Assembly: GCA_937916395.1 (NCBI GenBank)
Contig: CALFTN010000001.1
Location: forward strand, 1-56,593
Direction of reading: 5' to 3'
DNA: 56,593 nucleotides
Origin: an uncultured Clostridia bacterium
Lineage (GTDB): Bacteria > Bacillota > Clostridia > Oscillospirales > Acutalibacteraceae
Position 1 is the stretch's first letter; each line of letters begins with the position of its first letter. Below the pieces are notes generated by a model that had not been told where the DNA came from, did not search any database, and worked only from the letters and a program-made list of their open reading frames with translations. The translations under genes were made by a program, and so were the position numbers. This document shows, piece by piece, positions 7,097 to 16,714 of this stretch.

Positions 7097-8407
7097 TCAT
7101 TTATTGTATTTTACTACTAATTCTTTAAAGTGTCTACCCTTTTCTTCAAAATTTTTGTAGAAATTGTAGCTTGCAGCCGCTGGAGAAAACAAACAAACAC
7201 CATTTTCTTTAGTTTCTCTTATCGCATTTATAACTGCGTCCTCCATATTTTCTGCATAAATTGTATTAATTAAAGTGTTATGAAGCTTTACATCATCTAA
7301 AATATCGTGACCAGTTTCAGGAAGACCTATTAAATTCTTTATTTCGCTATTTATAAGAAACTCTGTAAATTCCTCGTAATCAATGCCCCTATCCAGGCCA
7401 CCAAAAATTAATGTTTCAACATTTTTTAGTGCCTTTATAGCGCCTATAACAGCAGTAGGTATTGTAGCAATACTATCATTATAATAAGTAACACCATTGA
7501 ATTTTCCAACAAATTCCATTCTGTGCTCAATACCCTTAAAACCCTTTATAGCGTTTCTTACACTCTCATCATCAACACCGAAAATCCTTGCCACTGCAAG
7601 TGCATAAGCAATATCCTGACGATTGTGTTCACCTTTCAAATGCTCGGTGCTATGCCAGAGCTCGTTAACAAACTTATCATTACTAGCCTTAGTAAATCCT
7701 ACCTTAATCTGTGTACCGCCGATTGACTTTGTAACATCAAACCCATGACCTACATCCTGCTCATCGTTGTAAACAAAATAATCTTCTTCAGTCTGATATC
7801 TTGTTATATTAAGCTTTGCGTTTGCATAACCAGAAAAACCAGTTTTATAGTGGTCTAAATGCTCCTCATAAATATTCACAAGAACCGCTACCTTTGGCGA
7901 AGCAGTTGTAAACTCAAGCTGATGTGAAGACATTTCAATTACCGCAATTAAATCGTCACTTTCGTCTGCTTTTTCAAAAACCGGAACACCTATATTACCT
8001 ATAAGGCAGGCATTTTTTCCACCAGCTTTTAACATCTCATAAATAAGAGTAGATGTGGTAGTTTTACCCTTAGAACCGGTAATACCAACGACTGTTGGCT
8101 CTGCAAATCTTAAAAACATATCTGTCTGGCAGGTAATTTCTGTTGTTGGTGGGTATTTCACGTCATCTAAAAAAGCAATGCCAGGGCTTTTAAACACAAT
8201 ATCAAAATCACCTAAATATGAAAGATAATCATCACCACAAATAACATCAGCATTTTTGTCATCCAGATTAATGTAGTTTTTATCTGCAATAGTTAATTTT
8301 TTCTCTGGCAAATGCTTTCTTATATAGTTATAAGTAGAAATTCCCTCTCTGCCATAACCCAAGATAAGTATTTTTTTCTCTTTTATATATTCAATAATTC
8401 TCGACAT
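7097..8407 (-). CDS. murD: UDP-N-acetylmuramoyl-L-alanine--D-glutamate ligase
   Basis: 436 residues. This cytoplasmic Mur ligase adds D-glutamate to UDP-MurNAc-L-alanine in peptidoglycan synthesis. The N-terminal domain carries LGYGREG. The ATP loop GITGSKGKTTT is near residue 115 and EEHLDHY follows. HNRQD stands where HNxxN is usual. YYNDSIATIP, GGLDRGIDY and SPAAASYNFYKNFEERG-type motifs finish the C-terminal domain. ATG 8407 is chosen over an upstream in-frame ATG at 8446 because GGAGA precedes it and the protein then begins as the family does. It is not in the usual mur/fts cluster here, but sits between a diguanylate cyclase and a phosphoesterase. Confidence 0.95.
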   Translation of the reverse strand: MSRIIEYIKEKKILILGYGREGISTYNYIRKHLPEKKLTIADKNYINLDDKNADVICGDDYLSYLGDFDIVFKSPGIAFLDDVKYPPTTEITCQTDMFLRFAEPTVVGITGSKGKTTTSTLIYEMLKAGGKNACLIGNIGVPVFEKADESDDLIAVIEMSSHQLEFTTASPKVAVLVNIYEEHLDHYKTGFSGYANAKLNITRYQTEEDYFVYNDEQDVGHGFDVTKSIGGTQIKVGFTKASNDKFVNELWHSTEHLKGEHNRQDIAYALAVARIFGVDDESVRNAIKGFKGIEHRMEFVGKFNGVTYYNDSIATIPTAVIGAIKALKNVETLIFGGLDRGIDYEEFTEFLINSEIKNLIGLPETGHDILDDVKLHNTLINTIYAENMEDAVINAIRETKENGVCLFSPAAASYNFYKNFEEKGRHFKELVVKYNK

Positions 8408-8435
8408 AAAAATCTCTCCGCTATTAATTTTGAAA

Positions 8436-8465
8436 CCGCTTCCCATCTGTTATGATGGAAAGCGG
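8436..8465 (-). terminator. Hairpin between the GGDEF gene and murD
   Basis: CCGCTTCCCATC (8436-8447) pairs with GATGGAAAGCGG (8454-8465) with one mismatch and a 6-nt loop. The T-run after it on the minus strand is weak, so it is a partial terminator or attenuator at best. murD may therefore be partly uncoupled from the upstream gene. Confidence 0.5.
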
Positions 8466-8473
8466 AAATTTAG

Positions 8474-9781
8474 TTATTCAGCAAAAGCGTAACCGTTTTT
8501 ACCATGCTTCTTTACATAGTACATAGCTTCATCAGATTTCTCAAATAATTCGTTGTAATCCATTCCAGTTTCAGGGTAAATTGCAACGCCTATTGAGCAA
8601 GACATAACTCTGTCTTTAGCCTTTTCGAGTTTAACACTATGACAAATCTTTTCAATTTCTTTGGCTTTTTCTTCAACAAGCTCTTTAACATCACCCAAGC
8701 CATTAACAAAAACAACAAACTCTTCACCGCCAACACGACCTAAAATATCTGTAGAACGGAAAGCAAGAGTCAACTTACTTGTAAATTCTCTCAAGAAAAC
8801 ATCGCCTTCGTGATGACCATAAGTATCGTTAAGAAGCTTAAAATCGTCAATATCAATAAGGAACATAGTTCCTGGCTCATTCGGATATTCTTTAATAAGC
8901 TCGTTAATTTTAAGACCAGTTGAAACCTTGTTAAGGAAACCTGTAAGCTGGTCTGTTTCAGCTTGTGCTATAAGTCTTGATTTTTCTTTCTTTTCCTTAT
9001 CAATATCTGAAATAGTACCTATAAAACGAACGGCATTACCATCGCCATCAAATATAGAAGCAAACTTAATTCTGTGCCATATCGCATCATTTCTCTGGTT
9101 GATAATTCTCGCATCAAAAATATTGATTCTCTTGCCTGAGAGAGCATTGCTTACTGCTTCAATAAAAAGTGGAATATCTCTGTGGTCCAATACATTACCA
9201 TAAGTAATATATTCTATAGCATCCTCAACTCTTGTCGCCGTACGGAGTGTTCTTAAAATTTTAGGTGAACACTCTAAAGTATCTGAAGCAACATCATAAT
9301 TAAACATAATATCATCAGAGATTTCTTCAATAAGCTCATATCTTTCTTTTTCTTCCTGAATTCTCATCTGAAGACGTTTCATTTCAGTAATATCAACAAT
9401 GTTACAAATAAAGCGTTGCTCGCCCTCTTTTGCATTATGTGGCTTTCTTACTGAAAAAAGAGCCCACGCAACCTCACCGTTTTTCTTGTTGCAACGGCAC
9501 TCAAACTTCTGAACCTCACCTGGTTTATAGGCTGTATTAACACGAGAGATAATATTCATAAAATCGTCATAATGGAAAAGGTTAAGCCTTACTTCCTGAG
9601 GGAGCTCCTCATATTCGTCTCTTGTGTATCCAAAAAGCTCGAAAAAGCCCTCGTTTGTATACTCGAGCTTAACACCCTCTGAGTGTGGAGAAACCATAGC
9701 AATACCCGCAACAGTTTCGCTTAATATCATCTCAAGTTCAACTTTTTCGAGTTCGCTTTCATTTAATCCACCATACTTCAT
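8474..9781 (-). CDS. PAS-PAS-GGDEF diguanylate cyclase
   Basis: 435 residues that should make cyclic-di-GMP from two GTP. Two PAS sensor domains fill about residues 10-130 and 145-265. A GGDEF domain follows with DQLTGFLNK, DIDDFKLLND, the active-site motif GGEEF, and RSTD upstream of it, an RxxD product-inhibition site. No membrane segment or signal peptide is seen, so it senses something in the cytoplasm. ATG 9781 is preferred because AAGGTGG lies 8 bases upstream; an in-frame GTG at 9793 overlaps that site. It has its own promoter (9843-9871). The flagellar context suggests a role in the switch between swimming and sessile states. Confidence 0.92.
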   Translation of the reverse strand: MKYGGLNESELEKVELEMILSETVAGIAMVSPHSEGVKLEYTNEGFFELFGYTRDEYEELPQEVRLNLFHYDDFMNIISRVNTAYKPGEVQKFECRCNKKNGEVAWALFSVRKPHNAKEGEQRFICNIVDITEMKRLQMRIQEEKERYELIEEISDDIMFNYDVASDTLECSPKILRTLRTATRVEDAIEYITYGNVLDHRDIPLFIEAVSNALSGKRINIFDARIINQRNDAIWHRIKFASIFDGDGNAVRFIGTISDIDKEKKEKSRLIAQAETDQLTGFLNKVSTGLKINELIKEYPNEPGTMFLIDIDDFKLLNDTYGHHEGDVFLREFTSKLTLAFRSTDILGRVGGEEFVVFVNGLGDVKELVEEKAKEIEKICHSVKLEKAKDRVMSCSIGVAIYPETGMDYNELFEKSDEAMYYVKKHGKNGYAFAE

Positions 9782-9842
9782 ACTCTCAGCCACCTTTGTA
9801 GAAAATTATCAAATTTTTCAAGCAAGATTATATATATTTGTG

Positions 9843-9871
9843 ATTATAACACATTTTTTTCTATTTAACAA
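9843..9871 (-). promoter_or_regulatory. Sigma-A promoter of the GGDEF-murD group
   Basis: On the minus strand, TTGTTA (9866-9871), a 17-bp spacer and a perfect TATAAT (9843-9848). Confidence 0.7.
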
Positions 9872-9888
9872 GGTTTTTTTGAAAACAC

Positions 9889-9917
9889 TTGAATAAATTA
9901 TTAAAATTTTATATAAT
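9889..9917 (+). promoter_or_regulatory. Sigma-A promoter of sufC
   Basis: TTGAAT (9889-9894), a 17-bp spacer and a perfect TATAAT (9912-9917), about 70 bases before sufC. It is divergent from the promoter at 9843-9871. Confidence 0.65.
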
Positions 9918-9988
9918 CTATTTGTTGTATTATATCTATATATAATCTAAAAAGAGAAAATTTTAAGAATATACACTGGTGAAATTAT

Positions 9989-10705
9989 ATGTTAGAATTA
10001 GTAAATTTATCATTTAAAGTAAATGATGATGGAAACAGAAAAGAAATTTTAAACGATGTTTCTTTAACACTCAAAGACGGAAAATTTCTTGTTATCACAG
10101 GCCCTAACGGAGGCGGTAAATCGACACTCGCTAAGCTCATAATGGGCATTGAAAAACCTACTGGTGGAAAAATCCTCTGGAATGGTACTGATATTACCGA
10201 TATGTCGATTACTGAAAGAGCCAAACTCGGAATAGGCTACGCTTTTCAGCAACCACCTCGCTTTAAAGGTCTTACTGTAAGAGATTTGTTAAGCCTTGCT
10301 CATGGTAGCACTTTACCAGAAGACCAATGTTGTACCTACCTTACGAATGTTGGTCTTTGCTCAAAAGATTATTTGAATCGTGAAGTTGACGCAACGCTTT
10401 CAGGTGGCGAAATAAAAAGAATAGAAATTGCTACAATTATGGCAAGAAATGTTGACCTTGCAATTTATGACGAGCCAGAAGCAGGCATTGACCTCTGGAG
10501 CTTTAATATGTTGATAGAAAGCTTTAAAAACATTTCAGCTAAACAAAAACAAAGTATGATTATAATCTCTCACCAAGAAAGAATTATGAAAATAGCAGAT
10601 GAAATCGCAATAATAGCAAACGGCACAGTAAAGAAAAAAGGTGCTGTTGATGAGGTCTTCCCTCTTTTGATGGAAGAATTTAATAATGTCTGCAATTTCA
10701 GATAA
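9989..10705 (+). CDS. sufC: Fe-S cluster assembly ATPase SufC
   Basis: 238 residues, a soluble ABC-type ATPase of the SUF iron-sulfur scaffold. Walker A is GPNGGGKST near residue 38. The signature LSGGEIKRIEI and Walker B AIYDEPEAGID follow, the last with the EPEAG form typical of SufC. The family works with SufB/SufD to build or transfer Fe-S clusters in the cytoplasm. A SufB-like gene follows after 12 bases, and no sufS, sufU or sufE lies nearby. Confidence 0.95.
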   Translation: MLELVNLSFKVNDDGNRKEILNDVSLTLKDGKFLVITGPNGGGKSTLAKLIMGIEKPTGGKILWNGTDITDMSITERAKLGIGYAFQQPPRFKGLTVRDLLSLAHGSTLPEDQCCTYLTNVGLCSKDYLNREVDATLSGGEIKRIEIATIMARNVDLAIYDEPEAGIDLWSFNMLIESFKNISAKQKQSMIIISHQERIMKIADEIAIIANGTVKKKGAVDEVFPLLMEEFNNVCNFR

Positions 10706-10717
10706 GGGGGTAATGTT

Positions 10718-11635
10718 ATGCAAAATATAGATTCACACATGTTAAAAACAATAGCAGATTTGCATGACGTACCTAAAGGTGCTTACAATATTCGTCGTAA
10801 TGGCGAAAGCTCGGGACGTGCATCTACTGAAAATATTATAATCGAAAATAAAAAAGACAAGCCGGGTATTGATATTACGATTAAACCCGGAACAAAAAAC
10901 GAGAGTGTTCACATCCCTGTTATCATCACAGAAACAGGTGTTGACGATTTAGTATATAACGATTTTTATATTGGTGACGATGCTGATGTTTTAATCGTTG
11001 CAGGTTGTGGAATTCACAACTCAGGCGATAAAAAAAGTGAACATGACGGTATTCATCGCTTCCACATAGGCAAAAATGCGCGCATCAAATATGTTGAAAA
11101 ACACTATGGTGAGGGAACAGGAACTGGCGAAAATGTTTTAAACCCTGTTACAGAAATTTTCATGGATGAAAATTCATATTGCGAAATGGAAATGGTGCAA
11201 ATTGAGGGTGTTGACTCAACCAAGAGAAATACCATAGCAAAATTAGAATCGGGTGCCCATCTTCTTATTTTAGAAAAGCTTATGACACACGATAATCAGG
11301 TTGCTCACTCAGATATGACTATTGAATTAAACGGCATTGACGCTTCTTCTCAGATTATCTCACGTTCTGTTGCAAAAGATAATTCAGAGCAGATTTTCTA
11401 TCCTAAGGCTGTAGGTAATGCCAAATGCAGAGCGCACGTTCAATGTGACTCAATTATTATGGGTAATGCCCATATCCGTTCTATTCCAGAAATTGCCGCA
11501 AATCACTGTGATGCAAATATCGTTCACGAAGCAGCTATCGGTAAAATAAACAACGACCAGCTTTTAAAGCTTCAGACACTCGGCAAAACTGAAGAGGAAG
11601 CAGAAGAAATTATCATCAACTGCTTCTTAAGGTAA
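10718..11635 (+). CDS. sufB: SufB/SufD-family scaffold protein, short form
   Basis: 305 residues, shorter than classic SufB (about 470). It has the beta-helix core of the family: SRSVAKDNSEQIFYPKAVGN, IHRFHIGKNARIKYVEKHYG and a C-terminal RSIPEIAAN...HEAAIG.I segment with conserved His and Glu. It is the only SufB/D gene beside sufC. This two-gene layout matches the minimal SUF-like systems known from anaerobes. It should form the cluster scaffold with SufC. ATG 10718 follows AAGGGGG. I call it sufB by context; sufD would be equally valid as a family label. Confidence 0.88.
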   Translation: MQNIDSHMLKTIADLHDVPKGAYNIRRNGESSGRASTENIIIENKKDKPGIDITIKPGTKNESVHIPVIITETGVDDLVYNDFYIGDDADVLIVAGCGIHNSGDKKSEHDGIHRFHIGKNARIKYVEKHYGEGTGTGENVLNPVTEIFMDENSYCEMEMVQIEGVDSTKRNTIAKLESGAHLLILEKLMTHDNQVAHSDMTIELNGIDASSQIISRSVAKDNSEQIFYPKAVGNAKCRAHVQCDSIIMGNAHIRSIPEIAANHCDANIVHEAAIGKINNDQLLKLQTLGKTEEEAEEIIINCFLR

Positions 11636-11650
11636 AAGGAGATGTTTCAG

Positions 11651-13120
11651 ATGAAAAAAAGAGTTCTCGCATTCGACTTTGGTGCTTCAAGTGGCAGAGC
11701 AATTTTAGCTACATTTGATGGCAAAAAAATAGAGCTTCAGGAGGTTCACCGTTTCTCTAATGACCCTGTAAGCATTAATGGTACTGTTTACTGGGATATT
11801 CAAAGACTTTTCTTTGAAATAAGACAGGGTATGATAAAGGCAAAAGAATTCGGTGGCTTTGACAGCATAGGCATTGATACCTGGGGGGTCGACTTTGGTC
11901 TTTTGAGAAAAGACGGAACTTTAGTTGAAAACCCTGTTCACTATCGCGACAAAAGAAACAGTGGAATGATTGAAAAATCCCAAGGATACATTTCAAAAGA
12001 AAGAATGTATGATATAACCGGAATTCAGTTTATGGATTTCAACACAGTTTTTCAGCTTCTCTCTTTAAAAGAAAATCGTCCTTACATTTTAGATGAAGCA
12101 GAAACAATGCTTTTTACACCTGACCTTTTAAACTATATGCTCACAGGCGTAAAATCAACTGAATATTCTATTGCAACAACCTCTCAGATGGTAGATTTGA
12201 AAACAAATGACTGGTCAGATGAAATCATAAACGCTTTGGGCCTTCCAAAAAGACTTTTAACAAAAATCGTTCCTACTGGTGCTAAAATCGGCACTTTAAG
12301 TGATGAAATCTGCGAAGAGCTTTCTTTACCTAAAGCAGATGTTATTGCAGTTGCAGCACATGACACACAGAGTGCTATTACTGCTGTGCCTTGTCAGGAC
12401 GACGACTTTGTATTCATAAGCTGTGGTACGTGGTCACTTTTCGGAACAGAAGTTAAAGAACCAATTATAAACGAAGCTTCCAAACGACTCAACGTTACTA
12501 ACGAGGGTGGCTACGATTTTACAACTGCTTTTTTAAAGAATATTATCGGCTTATGGCTTATTCAGGAAAGCAGAAGACAATGGAAGCGTGAGAATAAAGA
12601 ATATTCTTATGCTGACTTAGAAAAATTAGCGTTAGAATGTGAACCATTCAAATGCTTTATTGACCCTGACTCACCAGAATTTGGCTCTATGGGCAATATT
12701 CCAAAACGTGTTCAGGAATATTGTGAAAAAACAAACCAATATGTACCAAAAACACCTGGCGAGATTATGCGTTGTATTTATGAAAGTCTTGCTTTAAAAT
12801 ATCGCTTTACTTTTGATGGAATAAAAGAGTGCACCGAAAAAGACTATGACAGAATTCACGTTATGGGCGGTGGAACAAAGGATAAGCTTCTTTTGCAGAT
12901 GACTGCAGAAAGCTGTAATGTAAAAGTCTATGGTGGACCTATTGAAGCTACTGCTTTAGGTAACGTAGCAGTTCAACTTATTTCTGCAGGTGTCATAAAG
13001 GATATCAAAGAAGCTCGAAAGATTATTGCTGAGGGTGAAAATCTCACCTGTTACACTCCTACCGAAAACGAAAAGTGGGAAGAAGCATATAAGAAGTTCA
13101 AGGAAATTATTTTAAAATGA
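11651..13120 (+). CDS. rhaB: Rhamnulokinase
   Basis: 489 residues, a FGGY-family sugar kinase that phosphorylates L-rhamnulose in rhamnose breakdown. The N-terminal phosphate-binding loop AFDFGASSGRAIL and IDTWGVDFGLL are typical of rhamnulokinase rather than of glycerol or xylulose kinase. SCGTWSLFG and MGGGTKDKLLLQMTAE complete the ATP-binding half. ATG 11651 is preferred to an ATG at 11642 because AAAGGAG ends at 11641, leaving a normal 9-base spacing. No rhamnose isomerase or aldolase is adjacent. The gene starts 15 bases after sufB, so it may share its transcript. Confidence 0.93.
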   Translation: MKKRVLAFDFGASSGRAILATFDGKKIELQEVHRFSNDPVSINGTVYWDIQRLFFEIRQGMIKAKEFGGFDSIGIDTWGVDFGLLRKDGTLVENPVHYRDKRNSGMIEKSQGYISKERMYDITGIQFMDFNTVFQLLSLKENRPYILDEAETMLFTPDLLNYMLTGVKSTEYSIATTSQMVDLKTNDWSDEIINALGLPKRLLTKIVPTGAKIGTLSDEICEELSLPKADVIAVAAHDTQSAITAVPCQDDDFVFISCGTWSLFGTEVKEPIINEASKRLNVTNEGGYDFTTAFLKNIIGLWLIQESRRQWKRENKEYSYADLEKLALECEPFKCFIDPDSPEFGSMGNIPKRVQEYCEKTNQYVPKTPGEIMRCIYESLALKYRFTFDGIKECTEKDYDRIHVMGGGTKDKLLLQMTAESCNVKVYGGPIEATALGNVAVQLISAGVIKDIKEARKIIAEGENLTCYTPTENEKWEEAYKKFKEIILK

Positions 13121-14337
13121 CAATCACACCAAAATTATCTTCAGAAAATATTGACTATGTTTTCTCAGTTGCCGGCAGAATTCTTTCAGAAAGCTCTGAG
13201 AGATTACCATCAACACCAGGCGAAGCTTATTCTGCAAGACTTATATTGAACGAACTTAAAAACTATTGTGATGAAACAAGCGAAGAAAATTTTACAACTC
13301 ACTTGAGAGTTGGTACACTTCTTTTAAAAATTCTTTGTGCTCTATTATGTTTTTCTGCAATTGTTTTTAAAGTAGCCACCAATAATGGCTCTGTTGTTCC
13401 TGTATGTATATGCACTGTATTAAGCGTTCTTATATTCTCTGTTTTTGCTTATAAGTTTTTCTTTGACGGAAAAGCACTTGATGTCTTATTCCCCAAAAGA
13501 ATGTCTATAAATGTATTCGCAAAAAGGTATTCACACTCTAAAGCACAAAACAGGGTTGTTTTGGTCGCACGTGCTGATGCTCCTAAAAAACAACGTTTTT
13601 TTCTTTACAAAACAAACCTTACAACCGTTCTTTTAGCTCTTTGCGTTTTAGGTAACACCTTTACATTTTGCTCTTGTGTTATCTATCTGTTCGCCGGTGC
13701 TCCCGAAAACAATCCTTTGTTTTCTTTTCTGGCATCAGTATCATTTTTATTTTCAGTATTTTATATAGCTGCAATATTACTTGTTCACCCAACAAAAGCA
13801 GCTCCAGGACTTTCTTCAAGCATAATCCCTGCTGCTACTATTACTGCTATTATGAAGCAAATGAATGAAAACAACTTCAGGTACAACCAGACTGAATTCT
13901 GTTGCCTCATAGTTGGTAGCGAATATTCAAACCACGCTGGTGCTTATGCGTTCGCTTCAAAGCACAAAAAGCTAATGAGAGACATCCCTACTGTTTTTAT
14001 CCCTGTTGAAGAGTTGACCTCTTCGAAAAACCTTGCTATCTTTTTTAAAGATGGTAGTGGTAACGAAGGCAGTAAAGACACAGCAAATATTATGTCTGAC
14101 GCTTGTGAAAACCTGAATCTTAATATACATAAAGAAAACTCAATTATAGGCACTTCAAGTTTCACACCTTTTACTGTTCATCACTTTGCTTCGTGCTCTT
14201 TGGGTACTTCTAAAAAATATATAAACAAGTGTTTTGGTTCCAAAGATTTACTTTCTAATGTCTCGAGAAAAACAATTTTTGATGCGGCAAATATTTTAAT
14301 GGAAACCACAAACTACTACGATAACACAAGATTATAA
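13117..14337 (+). CDS. Membrane protein with a degenerate M28-peptidase-like fold
   Basis: 406 residues. An N-terminal segment like the start of M28 aminopeptidases (TPGEAYSARLILNELK) is split from the rest by two membrane helices (about residues 70-115). VVLVARADAP stands where an M28 enzyme has its HxD-type metal ligand, two more helices cover about 165-225, and GSEYSNHAGAYAFASKH stands where M28 enzymes have the catalytic Glu-Glu pair. The ligands I can align (His, Glu-Glu) are missing, so it is probably not an active peptidase. The start overlaps the rhaB stop by ATGA, implying translational coupling. Its role is unknown; the family link is my alignment by eye. Confidence 0.7.
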   Translation: MTITPKLSSENIDYVFSVAGRILSESSERLPSTPGEAYSARLILNELKNYCDETSEENFTTHLRVGTLLLKILCALLCFSAIVFKVATNNGSVVPVCICTVLSVLIFSVFAYKFFFDGKALDVLFPKRMSINVFAKRYSHSKAQNRVVLVARADAPKKQRFFLYKTNLTTVLLALCVLGNTFTFCSCVIYLFAGAPENNPLFSFLASVSFLFSVFYIAAILLVHPTKAAPGLSSSIIPAATITAIMKQMNENNFRYNQTEFCCLIVGSEYSNHAGAYAFASKHKKLMRDIPTVFIPVEELTSSKNLAIFFKDGSGNEGSKDTANIMSDACENLNLNIHKENSIIGTSSFTPFTVHHFASCSLGTSKKYINKCFGSKDLLSNVSRKTIFDAANILMETTNYYDNTRL

Positions 14338-14359
14338 TTATTTCAAAAGGATTTATATT

Positions 14360-15316
14360 ATGGCTAAAATTTTAAACTCAAAAGTAAAAAATATTCCATG
14401 GCAGGATAAACCTGCAAACTGTAAGGACCCTGTATGGCGTTACACCGAAAACCCTATTATAGACAGAAGCTTTGTCAAAGATGCCAACAGTATTTTTAAC
14501 TCAGCTGTTGTAAGACGTGACAAAGAAGATGATTTCGCAGGTGTTTTCAGACTTGATGACATCACTCGTGAACAATATCTCGTTACAGGCTTCAGTAAAG
14601 ATGGTATTCACTGGCAATTAAACGACGAAAAAATCTTTCGTGGTTATGACCCACGTCTTTGCGAAATTGACGGTAAGTATTATCTTTCATGGGTTTGCCA
14701 TACTGACAGGGGTACTTCTATTGGTATTGCAGTAACAGAAGATTTTATTAACTGGGACAGAAAAGAAAATGCAGTTTTACCAGTTTCAAGAAACGGCGTT
14801 TTATTCCCAAGAAAAGTTAATAACGAATACATGATATTCACTCGTCCTTGTGATAAAGGTCACACTCCTTATGGCGATATTTTCTTAAGCCATAGCCCTG
14901 ACCTTACATACTGGGGTAAGCATCGCTTTGTTATCAAGCCAGAAAACAACTGGGAAATGACAAAGGTTGGTGCTGGTCCTACACCTATTGAAACTGATGA
15001 AGGTTGGCTTTGCTTCTACCATGGCGTTATCACAAGCTGTAACGGCTTCACATACAGCATGGGTGCTATGATTACAGATATTAACGAACCTTGGCGCGTT
15101 TTACACAGAGCTGACTGTTACTTATTAAGCCCACGTGAAACTTACGAATTTGTTGGTGATGTTCCAAATGTTGTGTTTCCATGTGCTGCTTTAGCCGATA
15201 GCGACACAGGCAGAATTGCAATTTATTATGGTGGTGCTGACACAGTTGTAGGTCTTGCCTTCACCACTGTTGATGAAGTTGTAAGCTTTATTAAAGAACA
15301 CGATATGATTAAATGA
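14360..15316 (+). CDS. GH130 beta-mannoside phosphorylase
   Basis: 318 residues forming a single five-bladed propeller. GH130 features are visible: YDPRLCEIDGKYY with the conserved DPR, LFPRK, DIFLSHSPDL, VGAGPTPIETDEGWL and YHGV around the phosphate and active site, then RVLHRADCYLLSP and IYYGGADTVVGLA. The family uses phosphate to cleave beta-mannosidic links, releasing mannose 1-phosphate. Which mannoside it uses cannot be told here. No signal peptide is seen, so it works on imported oligosaccharides. The MATE transporter gene starts 1 base after its stop. Confidence 0.88.
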   Translation: MAKILNSKVKNIPWQDKPANCKDPVWRYTENPIIDRSFVKDANSIFNSAVVRRDKEDDFAGVFRLDDITREQYLVTGFSKDGIHWQLNDEKIFRGYDPRLCEIDGKYYLSWVCHTDRGTSIGIAVTEDFINWDRKENAVLPVSRNGVLFPRKVNNEYMIFTRPCDKGHTPYGDIFLSHSPDLTYWGKHRFVIKPENNWEMTKVGAGPTPIETDEGWLCFYHGVITSCNGFTYSMGAMITDINEPWRVLHRADCYLLSPRETYEFVGDVPNVVFPCAALADSDTGRIAIYYGGADTVVGLAFTTVDEVVSFIKEHDMIK

Positions 15317-15317
15317 T

Positions 15318-16703
15318 ATGATTAAAATTAAAGATTTTATAGGAACCAAGTCATTTTACAAAATGACTTTAAGTATTGCTGTACCCATGATGGTGCAGAA
15401 CCTTATTTCTAACTTTGTAAACCTTTTAGACAACGTAATGGTTGGCTCTTTAGGTACAGAAGAAATGTCTGGTGTATCCATAGTAAACCAGTTGTTTTTT
15501 GTTTTTACATTAGCACTTTTCGGTGCTGTAAGTGGTGCCGGTATTTTCACATCACAATTCCATGGTAAAAACGACCACGATGGTATCAGATACACAATAA
15601 GATTTAAAACAGTTACTGTTATACTTCTTACTATAATTGCCCTGTTAGTATTCATATTCTTTGGTGATTTCTTAATTAGCCTTTATCTACATGATGCAGA
15701 TGACTCTGCAAACTTAGAACTAACGGCACAAATCGCAAGAAAATACCTGAACATTATTCTTATAGGTCTTTTCCCATTTGCTATTTCAAATATTTTCTCA
15801 AGCACCTTAAGAGAAACCGGACAGACAGTTATACCTATGGTAACAGGCTTTGTTGCTGTGTTTACAAACTGTGCTTTAAACTATGTTTTAATCTTCGGCA
15901 AGTTCGGAGCACCCGCTTTAGGTGCAGAAGGTGCTGCTATTGCAACTGTTATTTCGAGATATGTAGAATGTGCCGTATTTATAACTTACATTTTCATAAA
16001 ACGTAAATCGTACCCATTTTTTAAAGGTGCTTTCAAGTCACTTTATATACCAAAGAGCTTATTTAAAAGTATTACCGCAAGAGGTCTTCCCCTTTTATTC
16101 AACGAATTTTTGTGGGCGGCTGGTATGTCGGCTCTCAGTATGAGTTACAGCCTTCACGGAATTGCAGTTGTTGCAGGATACAGTATTTCTTCTACTGTTG
16201 TAAATCTTTTGAGCATATCATTCCAGTCATTAGGTGCGAGTATCAGCATTATAGTCGGCAAGCTTCTTGGCGCAAGTAAATTTGATGAAGCTATTGCTAC
16301 TGTGAAAAAGATGTTTGCTTTCACACTTTTCGCAAGTGTTTTGGTTGGTGCTTCAATATTTGTTATGAGTAATCCTATTTTAATGCTTTACAATACATCA
16401 GAAGAATCTAAAAATTATGCAGAATTCTTTATGAAGACAGTTGCAATAATTACACCTATAAATGCATTTGCACACGCTTCGTATTTCACACTACGTAGTG
16501 GTGGTAAAACGTTCATAACGTTCTTGTTTGATAGCGTATTTCTTTTAGGATTCGTTGTACCATTTGCATTTGCACTTTATTATTTAGGTCATTTATCAAT
16601 TTTTATTATTTTCCCAATAGTTCAGGCAACCGATATAATTAAAGATATAATTGGTTTTATATTCATAAAGAAAAAAGTCTGGGTTAATAACATAGTAGAT
16701 TAA
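15318..16703 (+). CDS. MATE-family efflux transporter
   Basis: 461 residues, the normal size for a 12-helix MATE protein. N-terminal motifs SIAVPMMVQNLISNFVNLLD and GAVSGAGIFTSQFHGK fit the family. These inner-membrane antiporters export cationic drugs or metabolites with H+ or Na+. No clear ribosome binding site precedes ATG 15318, which suggests coupling to the GH130 gene ending at 15316. It is the last gene before a strong terminator. The substrate is not predictable. Confidence 0.92.
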   Translation: MIKIKDFIGTKSFYKMTLSIAVPMMVQNLISNFVNLLDNVMVGSLGTEEMSGVSIVNQLFFVFTLALFGAVSGAGIFTSQFHGKNDHDGIRYTIRFKTVTVILLTIIALLVFIFFGDFLISLYLHDADDSANLELTAQIARKYLNIILIGLFPFAISNIFSSTLRETGQTVIPMVTGFVAVFTNCALNYVLIFGKFGAPALGAEGAAIATVISRYVECAVFITYIFIKRKSYPFFKGAFKSLYIPKSLFKSITARGLPLLFNEFLWAAGMSALSMSYSLHGIAVVAGYSISSTVVNLLSISFQSLGASISIIVGKLLGASKFDEAIATVKKMFAFTLFASVLVGASIFVMSNPILMLYNTSEESKNYAEFFMKTVAIITPINAFAHASYFTLRSGGKTFITFLFDSVFLLGFVVPFAFALYYLGHLSIFIIFPIVQATDIIKDIIGFIFIKKKVWVNNIVD

Positions 16704-16714
16704 TAAAAAACAAA

